Source: Rhodococcus sp. IEGM 1381
GTDB lineage: Bacteria > Actinomycetota > Actinomycetes > Mycobacteriales > Mycobacteriaceae
NCBI RefSeq assembly: GCF_030056795.1
Contig: NZ_JASHKQ010000001.1
Coordinates: 1,736,001-1,800,000 of the forward strand
Direction of reading: 5' to 3'
DNA: 64,000 nucleotides
This document shows, piece by piece, positions 19,169 to 27,886 of the stretch. The notes beneath the pieces are model-generated. The model made no database searches. It was not told the DNA's origin and saw nothing but the letters and a program-made list of their open reading frames with translations. Position numbers and translations under genes: made by a program. Position 1 is the first letter of the stretch; each line of letters begins with the position of its first letter.

Positions 19169-19843
19169 TCAGCGCCACACATAGCGGACCTGCGGTCGCC
19201 CGGCCTTACCGTATTCGGTGTGTCGGGTGACCAGGCCGTCGTCGGCCAGTCGTTCGAGGTAGCGCCATGCCGTCACTCGGGAGACTCCGACGACCTTCGC
19301 GGCCTCGGATGCGTTGAGTCCGTCGGCCGATTCCTTGACGGAGGCGGTGATGCCGTCCATCGTCTGCGGGGCAATGCCTTTGGGGGTGGAGACGCGTTCG
19401 TCGGCTGTCCGCAGATGCGCCATGGCGCGGTCGATGTCTCGCTGACTGGACGCGTTCTCGCCGGCCGGTAATGCATCGTGGAATTCGCGGTAGCGCTCTA
19501 GCTTGTCGCGGAACGCCGCGAACGTGAACGGCTTGAGCAGATACAGCACGATGCCGTGGGCCACCGCCGAACGCACCACCGACAGATCCCGCTCGGAGGT
19601 GATGGCGATGACGTCGGGGCTCGGGCGCAGACCGCCGAGGGCGGCGGCGACGTCGATGCCACTCGCGTCGGGCAGCCCGATGTCGAGCAACACCAGATCG
19701 ACGGACTCGGTACTGGCGAATCTCATGGCAGCGGCACCAGTGTGTGCGACGCCGGCAACCTCGAAGCCTGGGGTGCGCTCGACGTACGTCTTGTGCGCCT
19801 CGGCGATCAGCGGTTCGTCGTCGACGATCAGTACCTTGATCAC
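19169..19843 (-). CDS. CitB/DcuR-type response regulator
   Basis: This 224-residue regulator has a receiver domain with the acidic pair DD at 8-9, phospho-acceptor Asp54 in LLDIGLPD, and Lys104 in LLKPF. A C-terminal helix-turn-helix is visible near 175-215 (NASEAAKVVGVSRVTAWRYL). This architecture belongs to the CitB/DcuR/MalR group that controls C4-dicarboxylate or citrate uptake. It overlaps the kinase gene by four bases (GTG start), and the dicarboxylate transporter lies just beyond, divergently, so that gene is its probable target. Confidence 0.85.
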   Translation of the reverse strand: MIKVLIVDDEPLIAEAHKTYVERTPGFEVAGVAHTGAAAMRFASTESVDLVLLDIGLPDASGIDVAAALGGLRPSPDVIAITSERDLSVVRSAVAHGIVLYLLKPFTFAAFRDKLERYREFHDALPAGENASSQRDIDRAMAHLRTADERVSTPKGIAPQTMDGITASVKESADGLNASEAAKVVGVSRVTAWRYLERLADDGLVTRHTEYGKAGRPQVRYVWR

Positions 19844-21393
19844 GACGGAGATCCAGGAATGGTGGCGATCATGACAGAGCCGTACGTCACCTCGGATGTC
19901 AAGGTGCCGCGATGGCGACCGATCACCTGAGTCACCAGGGCCAAGCCCAGCCCGCGCGACCCGGACTTGGTCGAGTAGCCGCGCCGCAGAGCCGCTTTCA
20001 ACGTCTCCGGTGGCATTCCGGGGCCGCTGTCCGCCACGCGGACGACGAGTTCGCCGTCGGCATCACGGACGGTCACTTCGACCCACGGCTGATCGGATTC
20101 TTTCGAGGCATCGATGGCATTGTCTATCAGATTGCCTACCAGCGTGACCAATTCACGCGCACTCAGAACCCCTTCGTGCTCCATCGCCGTGTCGTCGGTG
20201 ATCGTCAGCTCGACGCTCTGCTCGGCGGCCTGGCTGACCTTGCCCAGCAGCAAAGCCGCGAGTGCTGGTTCGCCGACGGCGTTCATCAGTCGGTCGATGA
20301 GAGTTTGCGAGAGCTCGAGATCGGCAGTCGCGAACTCCACGGCTTCCTCGGGTCGACCGAGTTCGACCATCGTGATGACCGTGTGCAGCCTGTTGGCCGA
20401 CTCGTGCGCCTGCGAGCGCAGCGACTCCGCGAAGCTACGCACCGAGTCGAGTTCGCCCATCAACGACCGTAATTCGGTCTGATCGCGAATCGTCAGCACC
20501 CTGCCCAGGCGCTTGCCCTCCCACATCACCGGGTCCTGATTGACGACCAGCACCCGATCCTGCGTCAGATGCAGTTCACCGCGCACGATGCCGGTGTCCA
20601 TCTGCTGCATCGACTCCGGCAACGAAGTGAACGCCACCGGGCCCTCCGGCAGGTCGAGGAGGCGTCGAGCCTCGTCGTTGACCAACTCCGCGTCGTCGCC
20701 GCGGCCGAATACCAACAGCCCTTCACCGATGGAGTGCAGGACGGCGTCGTGGTGCTCGTACATGGTGCGCAGCTCCGCCGGAGCCATCCCCAATGTCTGA
20801 CGCCGGAGCCGTCGGCTGAGCAACGTCGAACCCGCTGCCGCGACGACGAAGGCGGCGAGCACGACGGCCAGTATCAACGGCAGGCCCTGCAGAAATTGGT
20901 CACTGATCTTGGCGCGAGTGACTCCGGCCGAGACGAGTCCGACAATGTCGCCGGACGAGTCGGTGACCGGGGTGACGGACCGGATCGACGGGCCGAGTGA
21001 GCCGACGTACGTCTCGGTGAACGTTTCGCCCTGCAGTGCGCGGTCGATGTTGCCGCTGAAGGGCTTGCCGATCAGGTCGACGGTGGTGTGGGTGAAACGA
21101 GTGCGATCCGGAGCCATGACGACGATGAAGTCGACGCCGGTGACCTGCCTGATCTTCTCGGTCTCCGGTTGCAGACGCGAGGTCGGATCGTCGGACTCGA
21201 TGGCCAGCGGCGTCGACGGTTCGTTGGCGATGCTGACCGCGATTGCCGTCACCTCGCGTCGGGTCGCGTCGTCGCTGTTGGAACGTTCGTTGAGCACCGT
21301 CAGGATGCCGCCGGCGAACACGACGACGGCCATGACTACGAGCTGCAGCACCAGCACCTGGCCGGCGACGCTCAGCGGCCGCTTCGAGGACAC
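19840..21393 (-). CDS. CitA/DcuS-type sensor histidine kinase
   Basis: This kinase of about 517 residues has a transmembrane segment near the N-terminus, an extracellular PAS-like sensor of about 140 residues, a second membrane segment, a cytosolic PAS (VLHSIGEGLLVFGRGDD) and a kinase core. The phospho-accepting histidine is in RSQAHESANRLHTV, as in DcuS. N-box GNLIDNAIDAS, G1 DSGPGMP and GLGLALV are present. Several starts are possible (TTG 21411, GTG 21396, GTG 21393). GTG 21393 has AAAGGA five bases upstream and is preferred. Confidence 0.83.
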   Translation of the reverse strand: MSSKRPLSVAGQVLVLQLVVMAVVVFAGGILTVLNERSNSDDATRREVTAIAVSIANEPSTPLAIESDDPTSRLQPETEKIRQVTGVDFIVVMAPDRTRFTHTTVDLIGKPFSGNIDRALQGETFTETYVGSLGPSIRSVTPVTDSSGDIVGLVSAGVTRAKISDQFLQGLPLILAVVLAAFVVAAAGSTLLSRRLRRQTLGMAPAELRTMYEHHDAVLHSIGEGLLVFGRGDDAELVNDEARRLLDLPEGPVAFTSLPESMQQMDTGIVRGELHLTQDRVLVVNQDPVMWEGKRLGRVLTIRDQTELRSLMGELDSVRSFAESLRSQAHESANRLHTVITMVELGRPEEAVEFATADLELSQTLIDRLMNAVGEPALAALLLGKVSQAAEQSVELTITDDTAMEHEGVLSARELVTLVGNLIDNAIDASKESDQPWVEVTVRDADGELVVRVADSGPGMPPETLKAALRRGYSTKSGSRGLGLALVTQVIGRHRGTLTSEVTYGSVMIATIPGSPS

Positions 21394-21567
21394 CACTTTC
21401 CTTTCGCGCAAGAAACATCGATGTGAACAGAATGAACGTATAGGTGACTCCAGTCACTGCGTACAGCAGCATCATCTCTCAGCAGGGGTGATGCACCTCA
21501 CTCCACTCCCAGTAGTTACGAAGTCAGCAGTTCGACTCGCGCTTCACTTGAACCAGAAGGAACATTC

Positions 21568-22965
21568 ATGACAACCATTGATGCGGAGCGGAACGACAAC
21601 CCGCCCACCGAGCCCAAGAAGAAGCGCGACAGGACTCACTGGCTCTATATTGCCGTGATCATCGCCGTGATCGCCGGTGTCATCGTCGGACTGGTGGCCA
21701 AGGATTTCGCCTCGGACCTGTCCATCCTCGGCACGCTCTTCGTCAGCTTGATCAAGATGATGATCAGCCCGGTCATCTTCTGCACGATCGTGCTCGGCAT
21801 CGGATCGGTTCGCGCCGCAGCCAGCGTGGGCCGAGTCGGCGGCCTGGCGCTCGCCTACTTCATCGGTATGTCGACTATCGCCCTCGGTATCGGCATGGTC
21901 GTCGGCAATCTCATCAAGCCCGGTGACGGCCTGAACATCTCGCCCAACGACGCCGGCCTCAAGCTCGCCGACACCGCTCACGAAGCGGGCGGCACGATGG
22001 ACTTCATCGCAGGCATCATCCCGACGTCACTGCTCTCGTCGCTCACCGCCGGTTCGGTACTGCAGACGCTGTTCGTCGCCATCCTGGTCGGCTTCGCGCT
22101 GCAGGCCATGGGCAAGCAGGGCGAAGGCATCCTCAAGGGCATCGGCGCAGTACAGAAGCTCGTCTTCCGCATCCTGACGATGATCCTGTGGCTCGCCCCG
22201 ATCGGTGCTTTCGGCGCCATCGCCGGTGTTGTCGGCAAGACCGGCTTCGACGCCGTCATCCAGCTCGGCACCCTGATGCTCGCCTTCTACATCACCTGCT
22301 TCATCTTCGTGTTCTTCTTCCTCGGCCTGATCCTGAAGTTCGTCTCCGGCTTCTCGATCTTCAAGCTGGTCAAGTACCTGGCCCGTGAGTACCTGCTCAT
22401 CGTCGCCACCAGCTCGTCCGAGTCGGCCCTGCCGCGTCTGATCGCCAAGATGGAGCACGTCGGAGTCGAGCGCACCACCGTCGGCATCGTCGTCCCCACC
22501 GGCTACTCGTTCAACCTCGACGGCACCGCGATCTACCTGACGATGGCCTCGATCTTCATTGCCGACGCCATGAACATGCCGCTCTCGATCGGCGAGCAGT
22601 TCTCGCTACTGCTGTTCATGATCATCGCTTCCAAGGGTGCAGCCGGAGTCTCCGGAGCCGGTCTCGCCACCCTGGCCGGCGGTCTGTCCAGCCACCGCCC
22701 CGAGCTGCTCGACGGCGTGCAGCTCATCGTCGGAATCGACCGGTTCATGTCCGAAGCCCGCGCCGTTACCAACTTCTCGGGTAACGCCGTTGCCACCCTG
22801 CTGGTCGGCGTCTGGACCAAGACGATCGACAAGGATCGGGTCAACACCGTGCTCGACGGCAACCTGCCGTTCGACGAGGAGACCATGGTCGACGACCACC
22901 TCCCCGAGGACGAGCGGCCCGCCGACAAGCAGGTCATCATCGAAAAGAACGCCGCCAAGGCGTAA
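21568..22965 (+). CDS. dctA: C4-dicarboxylate/cation symporter (DctA, DAACS family)
   Basis: This 465-residue membrane protein shows typical DAACS features: LFVSLIKMMISPVIFCTIVLGI near residue 55, ATSSSESALPRLIAKME, the loop PTGYSFNLDGTAIY, and GVSGAGLATLAGGL. It should import succinate, fumarate or malate with protons or sodium. ATG 21568 has AGAAGGA about eight bases upstream. It lies divergent from a CitA/CitB-like pair with 174 bases between, the usual arrangement for regulator and target. A strong hairpin follows its stop. Confidence 0.88.
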   Translation: MTTIDAERNDNPPTEPKKKRDRTHWLYIAVIIAVIAGVIVGLVAKDFASDLSILGTLFVSLIKMMISPVIFCTIVLGIGSVRAAASVGRVGGLALAYFIGMSTIALGIGMVVGNLIKPGDGLNISPNDAGLKLADTAHEAGGTMDFIAGIIPTSLLSSLTAGSVLQTLFVAILVGFALQAMGKQGEGILKGIGAVQKLVFRILTMILWLAPIGAFGAIAGVVGKTGFDAVIQLGTLMLAFYITCFIFVFFFLGLILKFVSGFSIFKLVKYLAREYLLIVATSSSESALPRLIAKMEHVGVERTTVGIVVPTGYSFNLDGTAIYLTMASIFIADAMNMPLSIGEQFSLLLFMIIASKGAAGVSGAGLATLAGGLSSHRPELLDGVQLIVGIDRFMSEARAVTNFSGNAVATLLVGVWTKTIDKDRVNTVLDGNLPFDEETMVDDHLPEDERPADKQVIIEKNAAKA

Positions 22966-23012
22966 GACCTGCCGGGCGACGCGCATCCCCCCGTCGCCCG
23001 GTTCGGAAGAAT

Positions 23013-23053
23013 GCAAGTACGACCCCGCCACCAGCGGGGTCGTACTTGCTTTT
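23013..23053 (+). terminator. Rho-independent terminator after dctA
   Basis: A perfect 16-bp inverted repeat (arms 23013-23028 and 23034-23049) with a five-base loop is followed by TTTT. It lies 48 bases after the dctA stop and 46 bases before the glutathione peroxidase start. Confidence 0.9.
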
Positions 23054-23098
23054 GTACGTCGGTTCCATTCTGTCGGTACTCACAGGTAAGTTCGGGTG

Positions 23099-23605
23099 AT
23101 GACTGAAGTTCAGAACATCGGCATCAACACGCTGGGTGGTGCGCCCACCTCGCTCGACGAGTACGCCGGAAGGGCCGTTCTCGTGGTCAATGTCGCCTCC
23201 AAGTGTGGACTGACCCCGCAGTACGAAAAGCTCGAGAAGCTCGCCAACGAATACTCGGCCCGCGGCCTCTCGGTCGTCGGAGTGCCCTGCAACCAGTTCG
23301 GTGGCCAGGAACCCGGCACCGCCGAAGAAATCGAAACCTTCTGCTCCACCACGTACGGCGTCACGTTCGCAATGACCGAGAAGGTCGACGTCAACGGTGA
23401 CAACCAGCACCCGTTGTATGCCGAACTGACCAAGACCGAGGACGCCGAAGGCAAGGCCGGAGACGTTCAGTGGAACTTCGAGAAGTTCCTGATCTCGCCC
23501 GAGGGCGTCGTCACCGATCGCTTCCGTCCGCGCACCGAGCCGGACTCTCCTGAGGTGCTCGCCGCGATCGACAAGATCCTGCCGAAGGAAACGATCGCCG
23601 TTTAG
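23099..23605 (+). CDS. Glutathione peroxidase-family thiol peroxidase (Cys type)
   Basis: This 168-residue peroxidase has the peroxidatic Cys36 in NVASKCGLTPQY, the block PCNQFGGQEPG, and the Trp in VQWNFEKFLI, completing the Cys-Gln-Trp set. It has cysteine rather than selenocysteine. In actinobacteria such enzymes are probably reduced by thioredoxin rather than glutathione (family knowledge, not shown here). ATG 23099 is preferred over the overlapping GTG 23096. Confidence 0.88.
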   Translation: MTEVQNIGINTLGGAPTSLDEYAGRAVLVVNVASKCGLTPQYEKLEKLANEYSARGLSVVGVPCNQFGGQEPGTAEEIETFCSTTYGVTFAMTEKVDVNGDNQHPLYAELTKTEDAEGKAGDVQWNFEKFLISPEGVVTDRFRPRTEPDSPEVLAAIDKILPKETIAV

Positions 23606-23660
23606 CTTCTGTCTGCATCGACTTCGAGCCTCGTTCACGCTGGTGTGCGAGGCTCGAGTC

Positions 23661-24362
23661 ATGTCTGGACGCCTGATCGTGTCGGTGAGCGGAATCAAGA
23701 ACGACACCTACGAGCACGCCGCCGAGTTCGCGCGCATCCTCGATGAGCGAGGCGTTCCACTGTCATTGCTCGTCGCACCGCGGCTGAAGGACAAGTACCG
23801 CCTGGCCGCGGACGTGCCCACCCAGGAATGGTTGCGGGCCCGACGCGACGGCGGTGACGCGATCGTTCTGCACGGCTACGACCAGGCCGCGACGAAGCGT
23901 CGACGCTCCGAGTTCTCCGCACTGCCGCGTCACGAAGCTCGACTGCGCCTGATGGCCGCCGACCGCGTGATGGAACAGACCGGACTGCGCACCCGAGTGT
24001 TCGCCGCTCCGCGCTGGATCGCCTCACCCGGTGCCGTCGAAGCGCTGCCCGATGCAGGATTCCGAATGCTCGCCGCGCTGAACGGAATTCACGACCTCGA
24101 CCGCGACGGCGTCGTCCGCGCCCGAGTCTGGGGAATCGGCGAAGGCTTCAAAGCCGAACCCTGGTGGTTCAAAGCTCTGGTACTCGGGGCCGGCCGCACC
24201 GCGCGCCGCGAGGGAGTGGTGCGCCTGGCCATCAGTGCCAAACAACTCGGTCGACCGGGACCGCGCGCAGCCATCCTCGATGCCATCGACCTCTCCCTGC
24301 ACCACGGAGCGGAGGCCGGCATCTACGAATGGATCCCGCGAACCAAAGCCCGCGTGGCGTAA
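23661..24362 (+). CDS. DUF2334 polysaccharide-deacetylase-like protein
   Basis: This 233-residue protein begins MSGRLIVSVSGIKNDTYEH and contains a short LHGYD motif near residue 76, as in DUF2334 proteins of the NodB-like deacetylase fold. It ends with DAIDLSLHHGAEAGIYEW. The expected metal-binding residues are only partly visible, so activity is uncertain. It stands alone between glutathione peroxidase and a repeat-rich gap before thiM. Confidence 0.65.
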   Translation: MSGRLIVSVSGIKNDTYEHAAEFARILDERGVPLSLLVAPRLKDKYRLAADVPTQEWLRARRDGGDAIVLHGYDQAATKRRRSEFSALPRHEARLRLMAADRVMEQTGLRTRVFAAPRWIASPGAVEALPDAGFRMLAALNGIHDLDRDGVVRARVWGIGEGFKAEPWWFKALVLGAGRTARREGVVRLAISAKQLGRPGPRAAILDAIDLSLHHGAEAGIYEWIPRTKARVA

Positions 24363-24397
24363 CTCTTCGCTGCCTGACCTCCACCCCGGCCCCGCGT

Positions 24398-24504
24398 CAG
24401 TGGACCATTGCACTCCCCAGACGTATGCAAAGTGCCATTCACGCACACCTCGTAGGTGTGTGAATGTTCCATTCCAACGCTCAGACGTATGCAGTGGTCC
24501 ATTG
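24398..24504. repeat. Intergenic nest of short direct and inverted repeats
   Basis: CAGTGG(A/T)CCATTG occurs at 24398-24410 and 24492-24504. CAGACGTATGCA occurs at 24418-24429 and 24482-24493. Between them a hairpin with CACACCT/AGGTGTG at its tip spans 24436-24466. The block lies after the DUF2334 gene and ends just before thiM. It could be a dispersed genomic repeat or a transcriptional signal; no protein-coding sense is evident. Confidence 0.6.
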
Positions 24505-24528
24505 ACGCGAACGGGGCGGGTGCGGTCG

Positions 24529-24534
24529 TAGACT
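24529..24534 (+). promoter_or_regulatory. Putative -10 hexamer of thiM (leaderless transcript)
   Basis: TAGACT lies seven bases before the thiM ATG, so a transcript starting at the usual distance would begin at or next to the start codon. No Shine-Dalgarno sequence precedes the ATG, which agrees with a leaderless mRNA. TTGACG at 24502-24507 could be the -35, but the 21-bp spacing is long. Confidence 0.45.
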
Positions 24535-24541
24535 CGCAACA

Positions 24542-25351
24542 ATGAGTGCCTCGACTGTGACCCTGGATGACATCGTTGCCGCACATCGACAAATGCGTGA
24601 ACGCAATCCGCTGGTGCAGTGCCTGACCAACACCGTCTCGGTTCAGTTCGTGGCGAATGCACTGTTGGCCGCGGGGGCCGCTCCGGCAATGGTGGACAAC
24701 CCCGAGGAAGCGGCCGGCTTCGCCGGGATCGCCGACGCGGTGTTGGTCAATCTCGGAACTCCGACGGCAGCGCAGGTGGAGAGTTCTCGGCTCGCATCGG
24801 CTGCCGCGAGGGACGCGGGTAAGCCATGGGTTCTCGACCCGGTAGGGGCGGGCGGCTTGCCATGGCGTACCCAGGTGGCAGTCGAGCTACTTGCCAACCA
24901 ACCCAGTGTCATTCGCGCCAATGCGTCCGAGGTCATGGGTCTGGCAGGCGCTCGAGGTGCATCGCGAGGGGTGGATTCGTCTGCGCGAGCGGCAGATTCG
25001 GTCGATGCGGCGCGATCGCTGCTGGATCGGGCCGAGATTGTGGCGGCATCGGGGGACGTCGACCACGTCGTCGGACAAGGGTCCTTGGTGAAGCTCGGCG
25101 GCGGAAGCGCACTGCTGCAACGGGTTACGGCTACCGGGTGTGCGTTGGGTGCGTTGACGGCCGCGTACTGCTCCGTGGCTCCGAATGCGCTGATCGGAGC
25201 CGTCGCGGCGCACGCGCATGTCGCCGTCGGGTCGGAGATCGCGGCGCAGTCGACCTCGCGGCCGGGATCCTTCGCAGTCGCGTTCCTCGACGGACTCGAC
25301 ACGGTGGACGAGTCGCTACTGCGCGAGCTGGTTCGACTCGACACTGCCTGA
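24542..25351 (+). CDS. thiM: Hydroxyethylthiazole kinase
   Basis: This 269-residue enzyme phosphorylates the thiazole moiety for thiamine salvage. Conserved elements are QCLTNTVSVQFVANALLA near 26-43, LDPVGAG at 98-104, and ATGCALGAL with Cys200 in the catalytic loop. Length is typical. No thiD or thiE gene and no TPP riboswitch is visible nearby, so it is a stand-alone salvage gene, probably read from a leaderless transcript. Confidence 0.9.
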   Translation: MSASTVTLDDIVAAHRQMRERNPLVQCLTNTVSVQFVANALLAAGAAPAMVDNPEEAAGFAGIADAVLVNLGTPTAAQVESSRLASAAARDAGKPWVLDPVGAGGLPWRTQVAVELLANQPSVIRANASEVMGLAGARGASRGVDSSARAADSVDAARSLLDRAEIVAASGDVDHVVGQGSLVKLGGGSALLQRVTATGCALGALTAAYCSVAPNALIGAVAAHAHVAVGSEIAAQSTSRPGSFAVAFLDGLDTVDESLLRELVRLDTA

Positions 25352-25363
25352 CGCCTGCAACTG

Positions 25364-25424
25364 TTGCTCCACTCTGCGGCATCACCTGCGGGACTGCGCC
25401 ACGAGAGACGGCACAGTGGAGCAA
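25364..25424. repeat. Inverted repeat after thiM
   Basis: TTGCTCCACT (25364-25373) is matched by its exact complement AGTGGAGCAA (25415-25424) with 41 bases between, followed by AAAA. It lies just after thiM. It could be a long-loop terminator or a dispersed repeat. The rest of the 183-base gap before the lipoprotein gene shows nothing else clear. Confidence 0.4.
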
Positions 25425-25534
25425 AAATTGCCGGTGCTGGGGTAAGTAACGGTCCCTTGACCGAAATGTGATGTAACGGAACATGTTTGCGGGCGGACAT
25501 ACCTGGCGTCGGACAAATAAAACCAGGTGGTCTC

Positions 25535-26215
25535 ATGAAGCGAATTCTCCTCGTCACCATCACCGCGCTCACCCTCGTCGCGTGCGGAAACTCGGACGAA
25601 CCGGGCGCAGCGCCGGCCACTACTGCTCCCCCTGCTGCGCCCACCTCGAGCGCTCAGCCCCCGGCTGCCCAGCCACAGGCCCAGCCGGATCCGAGCCAGG
25701 CGACCGTCGACGCAGGGGGCGCAGAGCCGAACGGTCCGATCGACTCGAACTCCGAAGAGCTACCGGAGAACAACTCCCTGCCCGATGTCGAGCAGCATGC
25801 GCCGGGCTCGGAGTACCCCATCTGCCTGGGGCTGGACTCCACGAGGGTAGTGGATGCAGTCGCCTCGTTGCCGGAGTACTTCCCGGGCGAGCCGTGGATC
25901 GCCACGAAGATCGGCGACCTCTGCGCGCCGTTCACCTGGGTGCGAGCCGACACCGGTGGAACTGTGTCGTCCCCGACCCATCTCCTCTACTTCGCGGGCT
26001 ACAACTACGACTACCTCGGCACAGCGACACTCGAGCCCACCGCGTTCACCTCGGTGGTGGGCCAGACCGCCGACACCGTGACCGTCGAGTACCGCTGGCC
26101 GCTCGTCAACGACGCCAACGCCGATCCCACCGGCGGACCGGTGACGATCGACTACCATTGGGACGGAACGCAAGTGACCATGATCGGCACCCTCCCGCCC
26201 GAGGTGACCGGCTAG
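25535..26215 (+). CDS. LppP/LprE-family lipoprotein
   Basis: This 226-residue protein has a lipoprotein signal peptide with lipobox LVAC and lipidated Cys15, a proline/alanine-rich linker to about residue 75, and then a globular domain. ICLGLDSTRVVDAVASLP, the TWVRADTGGTVSSPTHLLYF block and TVTVEYRWPLVNDANADPTG are characteristic of mycobacterial LppP/LprE proteins, which are of unknown molecular role. ATG 25535 is chosen because it places the signal peptide at the N-terminus. Confidence 0.75.
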   Translation: MKRILLVTITALTLVACGNSDEPGAAPATTAPPAAPTSSAQPPAAQPQAQPDPSQATVDAGGAEPNGPIDSNSEELPENNSLPDVEQHAPGSEYPICLGLDSTRVVDAVASLPEYFPGEPWIATKIGDLCAPFTWVRADTGGTVSSPTHLLYFAGYNYDYLGTATLEPTAFTSVVGQTADTVTVEYRWPLVNDANADPTGGPVTIDYHWDGTQVTMIGTLPPEVTG

Positions 26216-26240
26216 CCTCGTCGACGTCGCCGACGACATT

Positions 26241-26265
26241 GATTCGGGCGGGAGTCGGCCGAATC
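26241..26265. terminator. Hairpin between convergent genes
   Basis: GATTCGG (26241-26247) pairs with CCGAATC (26259-26265). It lies between the lipoprotein stop and the stop of the minus-strand SnoaL-like gene, touching the latter. It could serve both directions. The stem is short and lacks a T-run. Confidence 0.35.
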
Positions 26266-26666
26266 TAGGGTGCGCCCCAGAACGCGTCCTCCGCTTCGCC
26301 GTCCGCGGAGAACAGGTGTATCGCAACGATCTTTCCGTCGACAACGGTGAGTAGATCGACGCCGGACATATCCATCGATGCGTCGTCTCGGCGACCGGCG
26401 AATCGAACCGGAACGGCAACCTGGTCACCGTTGACCATCATGGTTCCGTCCACCGTGAGACCGAAGGTTCCTTCGCTGGCGGTCATCATGCCGCCCAGGA
26501 GGCGGCCGACGCCGTCGACGCCTCGATGCGTCCCGGAGAACTGATTGCGGCCCGGTTGGTGCCACGTCACGTCGGTACCGAGCATGCCCATCAATGTCGG
26601 TACGTCACCGCGTCCGAGCGCATCGAAGTAATCGGTGGCAACGTTCAGTGGGGTGGGGTTCGTCAT
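26265..26666 (-). CDS. SnoaL-like (NTF2-fold) protein
   Basis: This 133-residue protein has the pattern of NTF2-like SnoaL proteins: DYFDALGRGDVPTLMGML at 12-29, TDVTWHQPG, FSGTHRGVDGVGRLL and FSADGEAEDAFW at the end. These small cone-shaped proteins can be isomerases, hydrolases or binding proteins, and sequence alone does not tell which. It is divergent from an HxlR regulator with 95 bases between, so that regulator probably controls it. Confidence 0.75.
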   Translation of the reverse strand: MTNPTPLNVATDYFDALGRGDVPTLMGMLGTDVTWHQPGRNQFSGTHRGVDGVGRLLGGMMTASEGTFGLTVDGTMMVNGDQVAVPVRFAGRRDDASMDMSGVDLLTVVDGKIVAIHLFSADGEAEDAFWGAP

Positions 26667-26761
26667 CTTCGGTCATCTCCTGTGCCGGGAACATCAACGT
26701 GGCGACAGTGGCACCCGATAACCTGTTACCTCAACGTAACTGTCGCTGAGCTGGGGGAACT

Positions 26762-27151
26762 ATGACTTCACCGGTATGGAACGTCATGATCGAATCGTGC
26801 CCGTCGCGGAAGTCTTTGGCGCGAATCGCGAACAAGTGGACGGCCATGATCGTGATTGCCTTGGGAGACGAGCGTTTACGCTTCGGCAAGCTGCAGTCGG
26901 AAGTGGGCGGCATCAGCGGCAAGGTCCTGTCCGAGACCCTTCGCGACCTGGAGCGTGACGGAATCGTCGCCAGGCATGTCCACGACGAGATACCGCCACG
27001 TGTGGAATACGAGCTCACCGAACTGGGTCGCACCCTCCGAGACCCTCTGACCGCACTACGAGTGTGGGCCGAAGCGCATGTGCACGAAGTCGACCGTGCG
27101 CGAGAGGCATACGACGCCCGGCAGGTGCCGACCCTCCACACGGCACGCTAG
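26762..27151 (+). CDS. HxlR-family transcriptional regulator
   Basis: This 129-residue winged-helix regulator has the family pattern: Cys13 near the N-terminus, ANKWTAMIVIALGDERLRFGKLQSEV, ISGKVLSETLRDLERDGIVAR and PPRVEYELTELGRTL. It is divergent from the SnoaL-like gene, its likely target. Its last bases overlap the metallo-hydrolase gene end by four, tail to tail. Confidence 0.85.
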   Translation: MTSPVWNVMIESCPSRKSLARIANKWTAMIVIALGDERLRFGKLQSEVGGISGKVLSETLRDLERDGIVARHVHDEIPPRVEYELTELGRTLRDPLTALRVWAEAHVHEVDRAREAYDARQVPTLHTAR

Positions 27152-27786
27152 ATCGAGACGGACGATTCCTCGGGAAGTTCACGGATTTCGGCGTCGGACA
27201 TCTCTTTGAAGCGGCCGTAGTAAACGCCTCTGGCCTGTTCCGCGACGATCGCCTGATGAATGGGGAACGCCATCTTCGGAGCCACCGCGCGTAGGAATTC
27301 GACGGTCTCGGAGAGCTTCGACCACGGTGCGGCCGCGGGGAGCGCGAGTACTTCGACCTGCTGCTCGGGGACGAAGAGCGAGTCGCCCGGATGGAACAGC
27401 TGGCCCGGGTTCTCCGGGGTGCCGAGCAGGTAGCCGGTGTTGTCGATCTCCGGAAGTTCGGGATGGATGACGGCGTGGGTTCCGCCCACGCCGGTGACCG
27501 TAATGCCGCCGACCGTGAAGGCCTTGCCTGCGGGAGCCGCCGCCCACTGGCCGCCCAATTGGCCCGCGGTCATCGGATCGGCATGCAGTGCCGCTCGCGG
27601 ATTTGCCTCGACCAGAGCGGGAAGTCGTTGCAGATCGACGTGATCCGGGTGTTGATGGGTGACGAGGATGGCATCGAGTCCGGTGATGCCCTCGAACCCG
27701 TGGGAGAACGTGCCGGGATCGAACAGCACGGTGGTGCCGTTGAGTTCGACGAGAACGCAGGAATGTCCGAAGTGTGTCAGCCGCAT
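27148..27786 (-). CDS. MBL-fold metallo-hydrolase (UlaG-like)
   Basis: This 212-residue protein begins MRLTHFGHSCVLVELNG and carries the metal motif HQHPDH at 44-49, a GTHAVIHPELP histidine block and FHPGDSLF. This is the UlaG/YfiM-like branch of the metallo-beta-lactamase fold. The substrate is unknown. ATG 27786 gives the standard N-terminus; a longer in-frame reading to 27918 lacks family resemblance and enters the purS promoter region. Confidence 0.82.
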   Translation of the reverse strand: MRLTHFGHSCVLVELNGTTVLFDPGTFSHGFEGITGLDAILVTHQHPDHVDLQRLPALVEANPRAALHADPMTAGQLGGQWAAAPAGKAFTVGGITVTGVGGTHAVIHPELPEIDNTGYLLGTPENPGQLFHPGDSLFVPEQQVEVLALPAAAPWSKLSETVEFLRAVAPKMAFPIHQAIVAEQARGVYYGRFKEMSDAEIRELPEESSVSI

Positions 27787-27831
27787 GCACTCCACAGTAA
27801 GCGCGGTTTCGCGCCTCCCGCCAGGGCTGCG

Positions 27832-27837
27832 TAGACT
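27832..27837 (+). promoter_or_regulatory. Putative -10 hexamer upstream of purS
   Basis: TAGACT lies 49 bases before the purS GTG. The same hexamer occurs upstream of thiM, purL and purF in this window. No convincing -35 element is seen. Confidence 0.35.
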
Positions 27838-27886
27838 CCCACCTGCCGGTAACTGTCTTGCTGTACGTATTTCAAGGAGCGCTTTC

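Noticed and set aside
24363-24541. TPP riboswitch before thiM
   Set aside because: The conserved thi-box elements are not present, and the putative -10 lies too close to the start for any leader.
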